Of a stretch of DNA of 64,000 bases, positions 27,930-37,046 are shown one piece after another. The position numbers were made by a program, and so were the translations under genes. Source of the stretch: Staphylococcus pseudintermedius (GTDB lineage: Bacteria > Bacillota > Bacilli > Staphylococcales > Staphylococcaceae); the NCBI RefSeq assembly GCF_001792775.2, contig NZ_MLGE02000006.1, positions 62,001 through 126,000 on the forward strand, in the 5' to 3' direction. The notes below the pieces were generated by a model. That model was given only the letters and a program-made list of their open reading frames with translations, had not been told where the DNA came from and ran no database searches. The stretch's first letter is position 1; the number at the start of each line of letters is the position of its first letter.

Positions 27930-29351
27930 ATGCAACAACAACGTCAACTTGAAATTGAACGACGATTGCGCGACATTGTGGGAGAGCGTGTGTTTGTCGA
28001 TGTTGCACAGCGGGTGTCTTACGGTTATGACGGTTCATTTGGTCAATATTTGCCTGATTTTGTGACGCAACCGTTAGCAACGAGCGAAGTGCAACAAATT
28101 GTAAAACTTGCGAATGTGTATGATTTACCGATTTATCCGAGGGGCGCTGGGACGAACTTGTCGGGCGGTTCGTTGCCAGTAAATGGGGGCATTGTTCTTG
28201 ATTTTTCACAATGGAATGATGAGGTGACGATTTACCCAGATGATTTAATCATTAAGACGAGACCAGGCGTGAAAACGGCGGATATACATGCGCTAGCAGA
28301 ACAACATCAGCTCATGTATCCACCTGATCCGTCCTCTTCTTCTGTATGTACGATTGGAGGCAATTTAGCCGAAAATGCCGGTGGGCCGCATGGCGTGAAA
28401 TATGGCGTTACGAAAGATTATGTGATTGGTTTAGAGGTCGTGACAGCACAAGGGGACATCATACGGACGGGCGGCAATACGATTAAAAATGTGACAGGTT
28501 ACGACTTAACAAAATTACTCATCGGCGCGGAAGGCACACTGGGTATTATTACCGAAGCGACGTTACGTCTAATTCCGAAACCGCCAGCCACGCAAACCGC
28601 ATTGATTGTTTTTGAAGATCTCGGTTCAGCAGGACGTTCGATTTCACAAATATTAACTTCAGGGGTACGACCGTCAAAAATGGAAATACTCGATCACCAT
28701 GCGATAAACAAAGTTGTGGACTATGCGGGCATTGATTTGCCTAGAGATGCTGCGGCATTACTGTTAGTTGAAGTAGACGGTGATGAAGCGATATTACCGA
28801 AAGAACTTGAAACGATTAAAGCAGCACTCGCTAAAATGGGTGTGACGCAAGTTAAAATTGCTGGGTCCAAAGCAGAAGAAGCCGAGTTATGGCAAGTGCG
28901 TAAAGCGGTGTCACCAGCCGTTGTGGAACGTGGTTTTACGAAAATTTCGGAAGATGCGACGGTACCACTGAGTAAAATTCCGCACATGTTTGAGAAAGTT
29001 GATGAAATTAAACAAAAGTATGATTTGAATTTGGTTGTATTTGGCCATGCGGGAGATGGAAATTTGCATCCGACGATTAGTGCGAATATGCGTGATCCTG
29101 AAGCGGTAAAAAATGTGGAACGTGCGGTTGAGGAGATTTTTAATTATGCAATTGAACTGGGAGGAACGCTTTCGGGAGAGCATGGCATTGGTACGATGAA
29201 AAAGCCATTTATGACGCGTGAATTTGACCCAGCAAGTTTGGCATTTCAAAAAGCGATTAAAGATGCGTTAGATCCAGATCATCGCCTAAACCCTGGAAAG
29301 ATTTTCCCGGCAACAGGTGAAACAAGGTTGGTGTTAAGCCATGACGACTAA
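27930..29351 (+). CDS. glcD: FAD-linked oxidase GlcD-like (glycolate/2-hydroxyacid oxidase subunit)
   Basis: A 473-residue VAO/PCMH-type flavoprotein. The FAD-binding half has PRGAGTNLSGGSLP, CTIGGNLAENAGGPHGVKYG and GAEGTLGIITEATLRL. The C-terminal half has VVFGHAGDGNLHPT and GGTLSGEHGIGTMKKPF, the catalytic His region, ending DPDHRLNPGKIFP. With the overlapping iron-sulfur partner it would oxidise glycolate, D-lactate or a similar 2-hydroxy acid and pass electrons to the quinone pool. ATG 27930 has a run of G (taggggggatt) as ribosome site. Confidence 0.85.
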   Translation: MQQQRQLEIERRLRDIVGERVFVDVAQRVSYGYDGSFGQYLPDFVTQPLATSEVQQIVKLANVYDLPIYPRGAGTNLSGGSLPVNGGIVLDFSQWNDEVTIYPDDLIIKTRPGVKTADIHALAEQHQLMYPPDPSSSSVCTIGGNLAENAGGPHGVKYGVTKDYVIGLEVVTAQGDIIRTGGNTIKNVTGYDLTKLLIGAEGTLGIITEATLRLIPKPPATQTALIVFEDLGSAGRSISQILTSGVRPSKMEILDHHAINKVVDYAGIDLPRDAAALLLVEVDGDEAILPKELETIKAALAKMGVTQVKIAGSKAEEAELWQVRKAVSPAVVERGFTKISEDATVPLSKIPHMFEKVDEIKQKYDLNLVVFGHAGDGNLHPTISANMRDPEAVKNVERAVEEIFNYAIELGGTLSGEHGIGTMKKPFMTREFDPASLAFQKAIKDALDPDHRLNPGKIFPATGETRLVLSHDD

Positions 29352-30621
29352 CTTAAAGGAACGTTTAGACTATGAAGCGACATTTGACTGTGTACAATGT
29401 GGGTATTGTTTGCCGGTTTGCCCAACGTATGTGTCATTCAAGAGTGAAAAACATTCGCCACGGGGTCGTATTAATTTGGTGAAAATGGCAGCAGAAGATA
29501 AAATTACATTGGCCGATATGGCATCTGGCATTGATTTATGTTTAGGTTGCCGTGCGTGCGAAACGATTTGTCCGACACATGTGCGCTACGGAGATATTTT
29601 AAGTTCAGCTGTTGAAGTGCTCCGCGAAGAACGCCCGCAATCACCTGTCGAGAAAGTGATTCGAACAGTGGCGTTTGAAGGTGTGTTAAAAAGTAAGAAA
29701 GCATTACGTCTAGTGAACAAAGGGCTCTATTTTTATCAACAGACAGGTATCGAAAAAGCGGTCACAGCCACAAAAATTTTGAAGCCACTTCCGAAATATG
29801 CACAACTCCAAAAAATGTTACCACCTGTGCGTCCAAGTCATCCTATTGAGGAAAGCGGTCATGAAGCACGTCCACATCAAATGAAAGTAGGCTTTTTTCA
29901 AGGCTGTATGATGGATGCATTTTTCAGTGAGGTGAATACACTTGCGATGCAGATTATGCGCCAACACGATGTCCATGTGACGAATGTACCGCAACAAACG
30001 TGCTGTGGTGCGCTTCAACATCATGCAGGGGAGACGGCGCATACAATTGTACTCGCAAAAGAGAATATTGTTGCGTATGAGCAGTATGATTTTGATTATA
30101 TTGTGAATACGATTGGGGGTTGTGGCGCAGCATTAAAAGAATACCATTTGTTGTTTGAGAAAGGGACAATTTGGCGTCAGCGTGCTGAACAGTTTGTCGC
30201 AAAAGTTCGCGATATTTCTGAAATAATGGCACAAATTGAGTTGGAAATGACACATGAAGTGGCGTATCGTGCGGTATATCAACCGTCATGCCACCTAGAA
30301 AATGTTCAAAAAGTATTCGAAGCGCCTGAAAATGTATTGAAACGTGTACCTGGGCTTACGCTAGTAGAGATGCCATCCCAACAAATGTGCTGTGGTTCAG
30401 CAGGGATTTATAACCTTGTGCATTATGATGCATCGATGCAAATTTTAGATCACAAAATGAGCAACGTGAAACTAGCACGACCAGAGTTGATTATTACGTC
30501 TAATCCAGGTTGTCATTTACAGATGAAGTTAGGCGTGGAACGAGAAGGTTTAGGCCAACGCGTTGCAGTGAAACATATCGTTGAAGTAGTCGCAGAAGCA
30601 TGTGGCATACGTGCATCGTAA
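29341..30621 (+). CDS. glcF: Iron-sulfur subunit GlcF-like
   Basis: A 426-residue protein with two [4Fe-4S] ferredoxin motifs (CVQCGYCLPVCP at about 13-24 and CLGCRACETICP at about 70-81). Two CCG domains follow (CCGALQHHAG near 222 and CCGSAGIYN near 348), the layout of GlcF/LutA/GlpC-type subunits. It overlaps glcD by 11 bases, so the two are coupled. No third subunit (GlcE) is adjacent, as is usual in Firmicutes. Glycolate versus D-lactate cannot be decided from sequence. Confidence 0.85.
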   Translation: MTTNLKERLDYEATFDCVQCGYCLPVCPTYVSFKSEKHSPRGRINLVKMAAEDKITLADMASGIDLCLGCRACETICPTHVRYGDILSSAVEVLREERPQSPVEKVIRTVAFEGVLKSKKALRLVNKGLYFYQQTGIEKAVTATKILKPLPKYAQLQKMLPPVRPSHPIEESGHEARPHQMKVGFFQGCMMDAFFSEVNTLAMQIMRQHDVHVTNVPQQTCCGALQHHAGETAHTIVLAKENIVAYEQYDFDYIVNTIGGCGAALKEYHLLFEKGTIWRQRAEQFVAKVRDISEIMAQIELEMTHEVAYRAVYQPSCHLENVQKVFEAPENVLKRVPGLTLVEMPSQQMCCGSAGIYNLVHYDASMQILDHKMSNVKLARPELIITSNPGCHLQMKLGVEREGLGQRVAVKHIVEVVAEACGIRAS

Positions 30622-30627
30622 CGAAAA

Positions 30628-30677
30628 AAGTGGATATGGGGCATCAAAAGTTTTGATATCCTATCCCATTTTTACAA
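30628..30677 (+). terminator. Terminator after glcF
   Basis: A multi-part hairpin (ggatatggggcatcaaaa / ttttgatatcctatccc) followed by a short T-run. Confidence 0.55.
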
Positions 30678-30776
30678 ACAGCAAAATTGCCATATGAGTG
30701 AAATGAATGGTATTTTAAAAGACTGTGATAGTGAAGGATAAGTATTGACTCGGAACAACCGAAAGCAGGTGACAGC

Positions 30777-32570
30777 ATGAAAGTTTTTAAACAATTAGGG
30801 TGGTTTTTGAAACGAGAGAAATGGCGTTATATAACAGCATTGATGGCGTTGTTCGTAGCGGCATTATCGAGTTTGATCCCACCGCAAATTATAGGTTTTG
30901 TAATCGACCATATTACGGCAAAAACATTAACGCCGCAAAACTTGACGATATACCTCTTGATTATTTTCTCAGTAGGTATACTCGTCTATGGATTACGTTA
31001 CTTTTTACGCACCCGCTTTTTCGGAGCCAGTGCTAAATTAGGACGTATTTTAAGAGAACAATTGTACGAGAAATATACACAAATGAGCCCATCGTTTTAT
31101 CAAAAATATCGAACAGGAGATTTGATGGCGCATGCGACCAATGATATTCGTGCTGTACAAAACACAGCCGGCATTGGTGTGATGACCATTTCAGAGGCAA
31201 TGATTACAGGTGGAATGACGTTATTGATGATGTTTGTGACAATTAGTCCAAAGTTAACGCTCATCGCGATGATTCCACTGCCGATTTTAGTGATTTCAAC
31301 GAGTTATTATGGTCGTTTGTTGCATAAAGGTTTTAAAGAAGCACAAGGGGCGTTTAGTGAGTTGAATGATAAAACGCAAGAAAGTATTGCGGGTGTGAAA
31401 GTGACCAAATCATTTGGCTATGAAACAGCAGATGAAGATGACTTTCGCCAATTGAGTGACCGTGTTGTAGCGAAAAACTTAGTTGTTTCGAAAATCGATG
31501 CACTGTTTGACCCGACGATTGAGCTGGTCATTGGCGCGAGTTATCTACTGAGTGTTGTATTTGGCGCCTATATGGTAATTGACGGTTCGATTACGATTGG
31601 ACAGTTGATTACATTCACTACTTACTTAGGTATGCTTGTATGGCCACTTCTAGCACTAGGCTTTTTCTTTAACATTATTCAAAGAGGGGCGGCGTCATAT
31701 GACCGTATACGAGAGATTGAAAGTGTGCCAAGTGGTATTGTAACGACATACCAAAATAGTGACGCACCGACTGGCGATATTAATTTTAATTTAAAGCAAT
31801 TTCAGTTTGAAGATACAGCACATGCCAGTTTGCATGATATCAACTTTACGATTCAACAAGGGATGACAGTGGGAATTGTCGGTCATACAGGAGCAGGTAA
31901 AAGTTTACTTATTCGACTATTATTACGTGAATTTGATACTGAGCGACCTGAAGATATTCAATATGGCCATCATCCGCTACGTGACTATGATATTCGAAAG
32001 TTGCGGGCACAGTTCGGTTATGTCCCGCAAGAACACTTTTTATTTTCTTCAACGATTCGAGGGAACATTGCGTTTAGTCAACCCGATATTGATGATGAAG
32101 CGGTCCATCATGCCAGCGCGATGAGTCATATTCACCAAGATATTTTAACGTTACCACTAGCCTATGCCACAGTTGTCTGTGAACGTGGCGTCTCATTATC
32201 AGGTGGACAGAAACAGCGGATTTCTATTGCCCGTGCATTATTGACCCATCCACAAGTGTTGATTTTAGATGATGCATTGTCAGCCGTGGACGCCGAAACT
32301 GAAACTGCCATTTTAGGTAACTTGAAAAAAGAGCGACAAGGTAAAACCAACATCATTACTGCCCATCGAATGAGTGCGGTCATGCATGCGGATCTGATTA
32401 TCGTTATGCGTGACGGGACGATTATCGAACGGGGTACACATGATGAATTACTGCAGCAGCACGGTTGGTATGCTGAAACATTCCAATCTCAAGCAATGCA
32501 AAGCCGTTTAACACAAGATTTAGAAAGCGAAGTCAATGGAGGTGACATGAATGAAACAACAAGAAAGTAA
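30777..32570 (+). CDS. Heterodimeric ABC exporter, subunit 1 (degenerate-site ATPase)
   Basis: A 597-residue half-transporter with six N-terminal membrane helices (about 15-300) and a C-terminal ATPase domain. Walker A is GHTGAGKS, the signature LSGGQKQR, Walker B ILLD-type VLILDD with Asp in place of the catalytic Glu, then the H-loop THR-type ITAHRMS. The Asp substitution marks the non-catalytic half in BmrCD/LmrCD/YheHI-type multidrug exporters. It overlaps the next gene by 20 bases and they should form one complex in the membrane. The ligand cannot be read; a MerR-TipAS regulator gene lies beyond the pair on the other strand. Confidence 0.85.
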   Translation: MKVFKQLGWFLKREKWRYITALMALFVAALSSLIPPQIIGFVIDHITAKTLTPQNLTIYLLIIFSVGILVYGLRYFLRTRFFGASAKLGRILREQLYEKYTQMSPSFYQKYRTGDLMAHATNDIRAVQNTAGIGVMTISEAMITGGMTLLMMFVTISPKLTLIAMIPLPILVISTSYYGRLLHKGFKEAQGAFSELNDKTQESIAGVKVTKSFGYETADEDDFRQLSDRVVAKNLVVSKIDALFDPTIELVIGASYLLSVVFGAYMVIDGSITIGQLITFTTYLGMLVWPLLALGFFFNIIQRGAASYDRIREIESVPSGIVTTYQNSDAPTGDINFNLKQFQFEDTAHASLHDINFTIQQGMTVGIVGHTGAGKSLLIRLLLREFDTERPEDIQYGHHPLRDYDIRKLRAQFGYVPQEHFLFSSTIRGNIAFSQPDIDDEAVHHASAMSHIHQDILTLPLAYATVVCERGVSLSGGQKQRISIARALLTHPQVLILDDALSAVDAETETAILGNLKKERQGKTNIITAHRMSAVMHADLIIVMRDGTIIERGTHDELLQQHGWYAETFQSQAMQSRLTQDLESEVNGGDMNETTRK

Positions 32571-34329
32571 TCCCCAATTGACGACGAAAGAACAAACACG
32601 AACGTTATATCGACTCCTCCGATATACATTTCCGTTTAAAAAGCTGATCTTTTTAACGATGACGATGCTGACATTATCGACTGCTGCGAGTATGTCGGTC
32701 CCATATTTGGTTAAAATCTTCATCGACCAATATTTAACGCCGAGATATTTCCCAGGTAATGATATCGTGATGCTATTAATTGTGTTCGTCGGCATCCAAC
32801 TGATCGGCGCTGTGACGACCTATTTAAGTATTTATTATTTACAATATTTAGCATTCAAAGTCATTCAACAACTAAGAATTGATGCATTTAAACGGATCAG
32901 TCGTTTAGGTATGAAGTTTTTTGATGCGACACCAAGTGGGAGTATAGTATCACGATTGACGAATGATACAGAAGCGATTGTTGAAATGTTCACAGGTGTC
33001 TTATCATCATTTTTAATTGCCTTTTTCATGATTTTGGCAAGTTTTACGATGATGTTCGTATTAGACGTCCGCATGGCATTTTTCGCGATATTGTTTACAC
33101 CATTAGTCTTTATCGTTCTCGCTGTTTATCGTAAGTATGCATCGGTTTACTTTTATGAAACGAGACGTCGCTTATCAGATTTAAATGCGAAACTCGGTGA
33201 ATCCATTGAAGGTATGAAAATCATTCAAGTGTTCAATCAAGAGGCGCGCTTACGTGACGAATTTGAAACGATTAACACATCTCATTATGAATACTCCATG
33301 AAAACGATTCGCTTAGATGGGATGCTATTACGTCCAGCCATTACGATGTTGTCAACATTTTCAACCGTGATCATTTTGGCGTATTTCGGTATTTTAAGTT
33401 TTTCGACTACGGTGACAGCAGGGGTCGTATATGCCTTTATTCAATACATGCAGCGTTTTTTTGAACCCGTTAACCAAGTGAGTCAAAACTTAAATATTTT
33501 CCAACAAGCAATTGTCTCGGCCAGTCGTGTATTTAAAATGATGGATAATCCAACACACGCCCCATTACAGAATCCACAAGGTCACAGTGAAATCACAGAA
33601 GGACGTATCGTGTTTGATGACGTGTCCTTTAGTTATGACGGTGAGCATGATGTGTTAAAGCATATTTCGTTTACAGTTGAGCCGGGTCAAACAGTTGCAT
33701 TGGTCGGTCATACAGGCTCGGGGAAAAGTTCGATCATCAACTTGTTTATGCGTTTTTATGAGTTTAATCGAGGTAACATTTTCATTGATGGTCAGTCGAT
33801 TAAGACCTTTCCACATGAACATTTAAAGCGTAATATGGGTCTCGTGTTACAAGATCCGTTTATGTTTTATGGCACAGTTGCTTCTAACATTAAGTTGTAT
33901 CATCCGACAATGACTGAAACAGAAGTGAAAGCAGCAGCGGAATTTGTACATGCACATTCGTTTATTGAGCAGTTGGATGGTGGCTATAATCATAAAGTGA
34001 TTGAAAAGGGCAGTGCATTTTCAAGTGGTCAACGTCAATTGATTGCATTTGCGCGTACGATGGCAATTAACCCGAAAATTTTAATCTTGGATGAAGCAAC
34101 AGCGAATATTGATTCTGAGACCGAAGAAGCGATTCAACAGTCATTGAATCGAATGCGTGCTGGACGGACAACTATTGCGATTGCCCATCGATTATCGACC
34201 ATTCAAGATGCAGATGAGATTTTAGTGTTGAATCAAGGTGAGATTGTCGAGCGTGGTACGCATGATGCTTTGATTGCAAAAGGCGGCATTTATTATAAAA
34301 TGTATCAGTTGCAGCTTAAAGGTGAGTGA
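32551..34329 (+). CDS. Heterodimeric ABC exporter, subunit 2 (catalytic ATPase)
   Basis: A 592-residue half-transporter, six membrane helices (about 35-320) plus ATPase. Walker A GHTGSGKS, Walker B LILDEATANID with the catalytic Glu, H-loop IAIAHRLST. Its signature is FSSGQRQL rather than LSGGQ. In the dimer, subunit 1's Walker sites and this altered signature make the degenerate site, while subunit 2's Walker sites and subunit 1's LSGGQ make the working site. Shine-Dalgarno ggaggtga lies inside the upstream gene. Drug or lipid export is the family role. Confidence 0.85.
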   Translation: MKQQESNPQLTTKEQTRTLYRLLRYTFPFKKLIFLTMTMLTLSTAASMSVPYLVKIFIDQYLTPRYFPGNDIVMLLIVFVGIQLIGAVTTYLSIYYLQYLAFKVIQQLRIDAFKRISRLGMKFFDATPSGSIVSRLTNDTEAIVEMFTGVLSSFLIAFFMILASFTMMFVLDVRMAFFAILFTPLVFIVLAVYRKYASVYFYETRRRLSDLNAKLGESIEGMKIIQVFNQEARLRDEFETINTSHYEYSMKTIRLDGMLLRPAITMLSTFSTVIILAYFGILSFSTTVTAGVVYAFIQYMQRFFEPVNQVSQNLNIFQQAIVSASRVFKMMDNPTHAPLQNPQGHSEITEGRIVFDDVSFSYDGEHDVLKHISFTVEPGQTVALVGHTGSGKSSIINLFMRFYEFNRGNIFIDGQSIKTFPHEHLKRNMGLVLQDPFMFYGTVASNIKLYHPTMTETEVKAAAEFVHAHSFIEQLDGGYNHKVIEKGSAFSSGQRQLIAFARTMAINPKILILDEATANIDSETEEAIQQSLNRMRAGRTTIAIAHRLSTIQDADEILVLNQGEIVERGTHDALIAKGGIYYKMYQLQLKGE

Positions 34330-34439
34330 TTTGTATCGTTTAGGGAACATATTGAGACATTCACGAGGGGAAGTGTTCAAGCTTCAGATTGCTGAACCTA
34401 TGCCCCTTTGATTGATTTTAATTTAAAATGGATTGCACG

Positions 34440-34760
34440 CTTTGGACTCGCGTTCCTAGGCGCCTCGCTACAACTAACCAACGCTTTGACTTAGCTGTTA
34501 CATTTGTAGAGGTAGCGGTTGTGGATTTTGGGAGCAGCACAGAAATCTCATGTGCAACAAAGATTTCGTCGTACTGCCCCCGCAAGGCTGACTAGGCTAC
34601 TCAAAAGCATGCGCATTGAGAAGTCAGACAGCTACTGCGTTAAACGTTAGCCACTTTTAAAGTTAAATGACATTAATTTGCCTTTAACTCATTCCATCAG
34701 GAGTCTTGCACGTTTTTTTGCAATCTGTGTTTGAACCTCAAGTCTCAAATGTGTGTGTTA
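34440..34760 (-). repeat. Intergenic modular repeat, copy D
   Basis: Relative to 12200-12420 this is the reverse-oriented module. It contains gcgttcctagg, a gggagcagcacag / tcgtcgtactgccccc hairpin (34530-34580), and cgcaaggctgactag. It continues with a gcattgagaagtcagacag / gctactgcgttaaacgttagc segment and the tail atcaggagtctt. The left part (caactaaccaacgctttgacttagctgttacatttg) matches 39721-39770 reversed. Confidence 0.75.
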
Positions 34761-34922
34761 ATGACGTACAAATCACTTTCGCGTTAAGTCTGGCTGGATA
34801 TTTTATAAATGAAACCTTAATGTATATCAAAGTCTTATTTTTGGTTTGTAGGATAGGTGATTGTTGAAAAAGTCATTGATTTGGTAGAAATGCGTTTTAA
34901 ATGGATTGCAAAGGTTAGTAAT

Positions 34923-34966
34923 GATAGACGTCAATTGGAAAGTACCAAGGTGACGTCTATTTTTTT
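34923..34966. terminator. Bidirectional terminator
   Basis: Arms gatagacgtca and tgacgtctatttttt flank a 17-base loop, between the exporter gene and the leftward MerR gene. Confidence 0.8.
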
Positions 34967-34970
34967 ATGT

Positions 34971-35711
34971 TTACGTATAATGCTTGATGAGTTTGTTTAG
35001 AATATAAGGCGCTTGTTCGCCAGCATATTGTTTGTAATAGGCACTGAACCGAGAGTCTTGAATATAAAGGTCTGCGAGTTGCTGATGATAGTCTGTCGAA
35101 TAGTTAGGAACCATGTGCTTGAGCCAATTTTGATGTGCAAGAAAGGCTTGTTCTGCAGTTGGATGCGCGATAGGCAATGCTTGTTCCTCAATCGTTTTTA
35201 ACAATAAAAATAGTGTTGCTTCGGCTGATTCTGCTGATTGGTATTCGTCTTGTGTTAAATTTTTAAAATGTTCATGTTGCGCTTTAACTTGTGTTGATGT
35301 GTATTTTTGTGCAAGTTCTTCACCATATTTTGCGTTAATTTCTGAGAGTGCATCTGCTTTTAACTGACTGAATTTTTCTTCTTGTGTCATTTCGATCCCT
35401 CCAAGTTGTTTTTCGATGAGTTTGATTTGTTTGGCAATCTGCTGCTGTTGTTGTTCTAAATAGTGCAAATGCCTGTTAAGTGTGTCCTCAATAAGCGTAT
35501 CTTCCTCTAAAACAGCTTTAATTTGTCCAAGTGGCAATTGCATATTTTTATAAATCATAATTTGTTGTAATTGCGCAATATCTTTCTCATTGTATAGACG
35601 ATAACCTGCTTCACTCGAGTTGCTCGGATTTAGAAGTCCGATTTGGTCGTAATAGCGTAAAGTGCGTGTAGATAATCCTGTCAATTCGGATACAACCTTA
35701 ATGGTATACAT
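34971..35711 (-). CDS. MerR family regulator with TipAS ligand domain
   Basis: A 246-residue regulator. The N-terminal MerR helix-turn-helix reads TIKVVSELTGLSTRTLRYYDQIGLL, with the wing GYRLYNEKDI. A coiled-coil (about 75-115, rich in Gln) follows, then a C-terminal TipAS-like domain of about 120 residues that in related proteins traps drugs such as thiopeptides. It reads divergent from a VOC pseudogene region and convergent to the ABC exporter. It has a canonical 19-bp-spacer promoter of its own. The natural ligand is unknown. ATG 35711 follows aaaggggg. Confidence 0.85.
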   Translation of the reverse strand: MYTIKVVSELTGLSTRTLRYYDQIGLLNPSNSSEAGYRLYNEKDIAQLQQIMIYKNMQLPLGQIKAVLEEDTLIEDTLNRHLHYLEQQQQQIAKQIKLIEKQLGGIEMTQEEKFSQLKADALSEINAKYGEELAQKYTSTQVKAQHEHFKNLTQDEYQSAESAEATLFLLLKTIEEQALPIAHPTAEQAFLAHQNWLKHMVPNYSTDYHQQLADLYIQDSRFSAYYKQYAGEQAPYILNKLIKHYT

Positions 35712-35742
35712 ATTGAACCCCCTTTCTCTTTGGAATAATATC

Positions 35743-35773
35743 AGTGTAATGCTTGACGTAACGTGAAGGTCAA
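35743..35773 (-). promoter_or_regulatory. MerR-type promoter with 19-bp spacer and dyad operator
   Basis: On the minus strand TTGACC (35773-35768), 19-base spacer, TACACT (35748-35743). The spacer contains a dyad, CTTGACGT-A-ACGTGAAG on the plus strand (35752-35768), 7 of 8 positions complementary. Long spacer plus central dyad is the hallmark of MerR-regulated promoters, here placed for autoregulation. Confidence 0.75.
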
Positions 35774-35859
35774 GCGCAATTTGTAATTAAATATAAAAAA
35801 CACTATTCTCCATAGCGCTAAGTATTGAAAACACGCTGTTGAGGAATAGTGTTTGTTTT

Positions 35860-36238
35860 TTACGATTGTTCAGTTTGGCGGACTGCGAAATAGTTGTTTT
35901 CATCATCAGCAAAGTTAAACACGGTGCCTGTTGGTAAAGTCATTCTTTCGCCGACTTGAATGCCTTTTGATTTTAAGTCATCATACAACGATAGATATTG
36001 GTTGTCCCGAATATGAGGGAAGGTGTCCCTGTATTGACGCCGAAACCCATCGCTTCAACTTTTTTTGGCTTGGAGGACGATGGCGGTTTGTGCTGTGTCT
36101 GTTGGTTTTAAAGTAATGACACGCATACCTTGAATTGTATCATCAGATGCGACTTAGAAATCAAAATGCGATGTCCAAAATTGTTTGGCTTTTTTGGTCT
36201 TGCACGTTTAACATGACTTCTTGTAAGCGTTGAATCAT
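35860..36238 (-). pseudogene. Broken VOC (glyoxalase/bleomycin-resistance fold) gene
   Basis: Reading the minus strand from 36238 gives MIQRLQEVMLNVQDQK, the usual start of a VOC-family protein. It soon meets a TGA and then shifts frame. Later frames give IQGMRVITLKPTDTAQT, AIVLQAKK, then TGTPSLIFGTTN, a DLKSKGIQVGE segment, and finally TGTVFNFADDENNYFAVRQTEQS before the stop at 35860. At least three disruptions separate recognisable pieces of one domain of about 125 residues. It lies between the MerR gene and a stress gene and is likely decaying. Confidence 0.75.
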
Positions 36239-36258
36239 TTAAATACGGCCTTTTTTAG

Positions 36259-36687
36259 TTACAGTTGGCTCACATCAATTTCAAATGGGGTTGCTGTTTC
36301 ATCACTATTCAATAATGTGATATGTGATGGAATAATACGTAATACCACTAAATCAGGGTCATTTTTAGAGTCGAAAAATGTGTGATCTTGTTCTTGCCAC
36401 AACCAATCGATTTCTTTCGAGTTGGTAATGATATCGACTCGACCTTCAATTTCGACATAAGGCTGACCTGAACCTTCTTCATAACCTAATAATACATGGG
36501 CATCTGGGTTTTGTGTCAGTTCTTCAAACTTGCGTGTAGAACGGCTCGTTTTTGTATATAAATCTAAGTCATCGTTATAAAAAATCATATAACGGCTATT
36601 CGGTTTATTATTGACAGCAGTAGAGAGTACACCAATACGTGACTGTTCGATTACTTGATTGATTTTTTCAATCGCTTGTTGTTTCAT
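36259..36687 (-). CDS. Pyridoxamine-5'-phosphate-oxidase-like protein, general stress protein 26 type
   Basis: A 142-residue split-barrel flavin-binding protein (GVLSTAVNNKPNSRYMIFY; YTKTSRSTRKFEEL; AHVLLGYEEGSGQPYVEIEGRV). It resembles B. subtilis YdaG/GSP26. Such proteins bind FMN, FAD or F420 analogues; the reaction is unknown. ATG 36687 (or 36690) follows gaggtg. A sigma-B-like promoter immediately upstream agrees with a general-stress role. Confidence 0.82.
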   Translation of the reverse strand: MKQQAIEKINQVIEQSRIGVLSTAVNNKPNSRYMIFYNDDLDLYTKTSRSTRKFEELTQNPDAHVLLGYEEGSGQPYVEIEGRVDIITNSKEIDWLWQEQDHTFFDSKNDPDLVVLRIIPSHITLLNSDETATPFEIDVSQL

Positions 36688-36708
36688 CATTATCACCTCA
36701 AAGTTAAT

Positions 36709-36733
36709 TTACCCTGAATCAATGATGATAAAC
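36709..36733 (-). promoter_or_regulatory. Sigma-B-like promoter
   Basis: On the minus strand GTTTAT (36733-36728), 13-base spacer, GGGTAA (36714-36709). It is the closest match to sigma-B consensus in the window and lies about 20 bases from the GSP26-like start. Confidence 0.65.
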
Positions 36734-36821
36734 GGAGCGGCATTGGAGAATGATATGGCATGAGGTTATTGACATGAATGATGATTTTGTCGTTCTTGAT
36801 GTTTTACGACATAAATATTGC

Positions 36822-36944
36822 CTAAGAGTCAACAAATCCAACAAATCCATATAATAATGCAGGAAATGCTATAGTGTCACCTGTGATCAGTATCATTATA
36901 AATATTACGAAACCAGTGATAAAACTGCTAATCAATTGTTTCAT
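36822..36944 (-). CDS. Possible 40-residue membrane peptide
   Basis: ATG 36944 opens a 40-codon frame whose product is almost wholly hydrophobic (starts MKQLISSFITGFVIFIMI, ends GFVGFVDS). No convincing ribosome site is visible. It could be a real small membrane protein, or a truncated remnant. Kept at low confidence. Confidence 0.3.
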   Translation of the reverse strand: MKQLISSFITGFVIFIMILITGDTIAFPALLYGFVGFVDS

Positions 36945-37001
36945 TTTTATCTGTCTATATATCGCCTTTTCATCAAATTTGTTGATAAAGCATTGCAAAA
37001 A

Positions 37002-37040
37002 AATGATACGATCTGTTGGAAGGACACAGATCGTATCATT
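37002..37040 (-). terminator. Terminator of alsT
   Basis: A 15-bp nearly perfect stem (aatgatacgatctgt / acagatcgtatcatt) with a T-run on the minus strand, just beyond the alsT stop. Confidence 0.85.
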
Positions 37041-37046
37041 GGCATA

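Larger units (their letters stand above)
34330..34970. other. Intergenic region after the ABC exporter
   Basis: No gene is supported. It holds repeat copy D (34440-34760) and a terminator at 34923-34966; the remainder is featureless. Confidence 0.5.
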
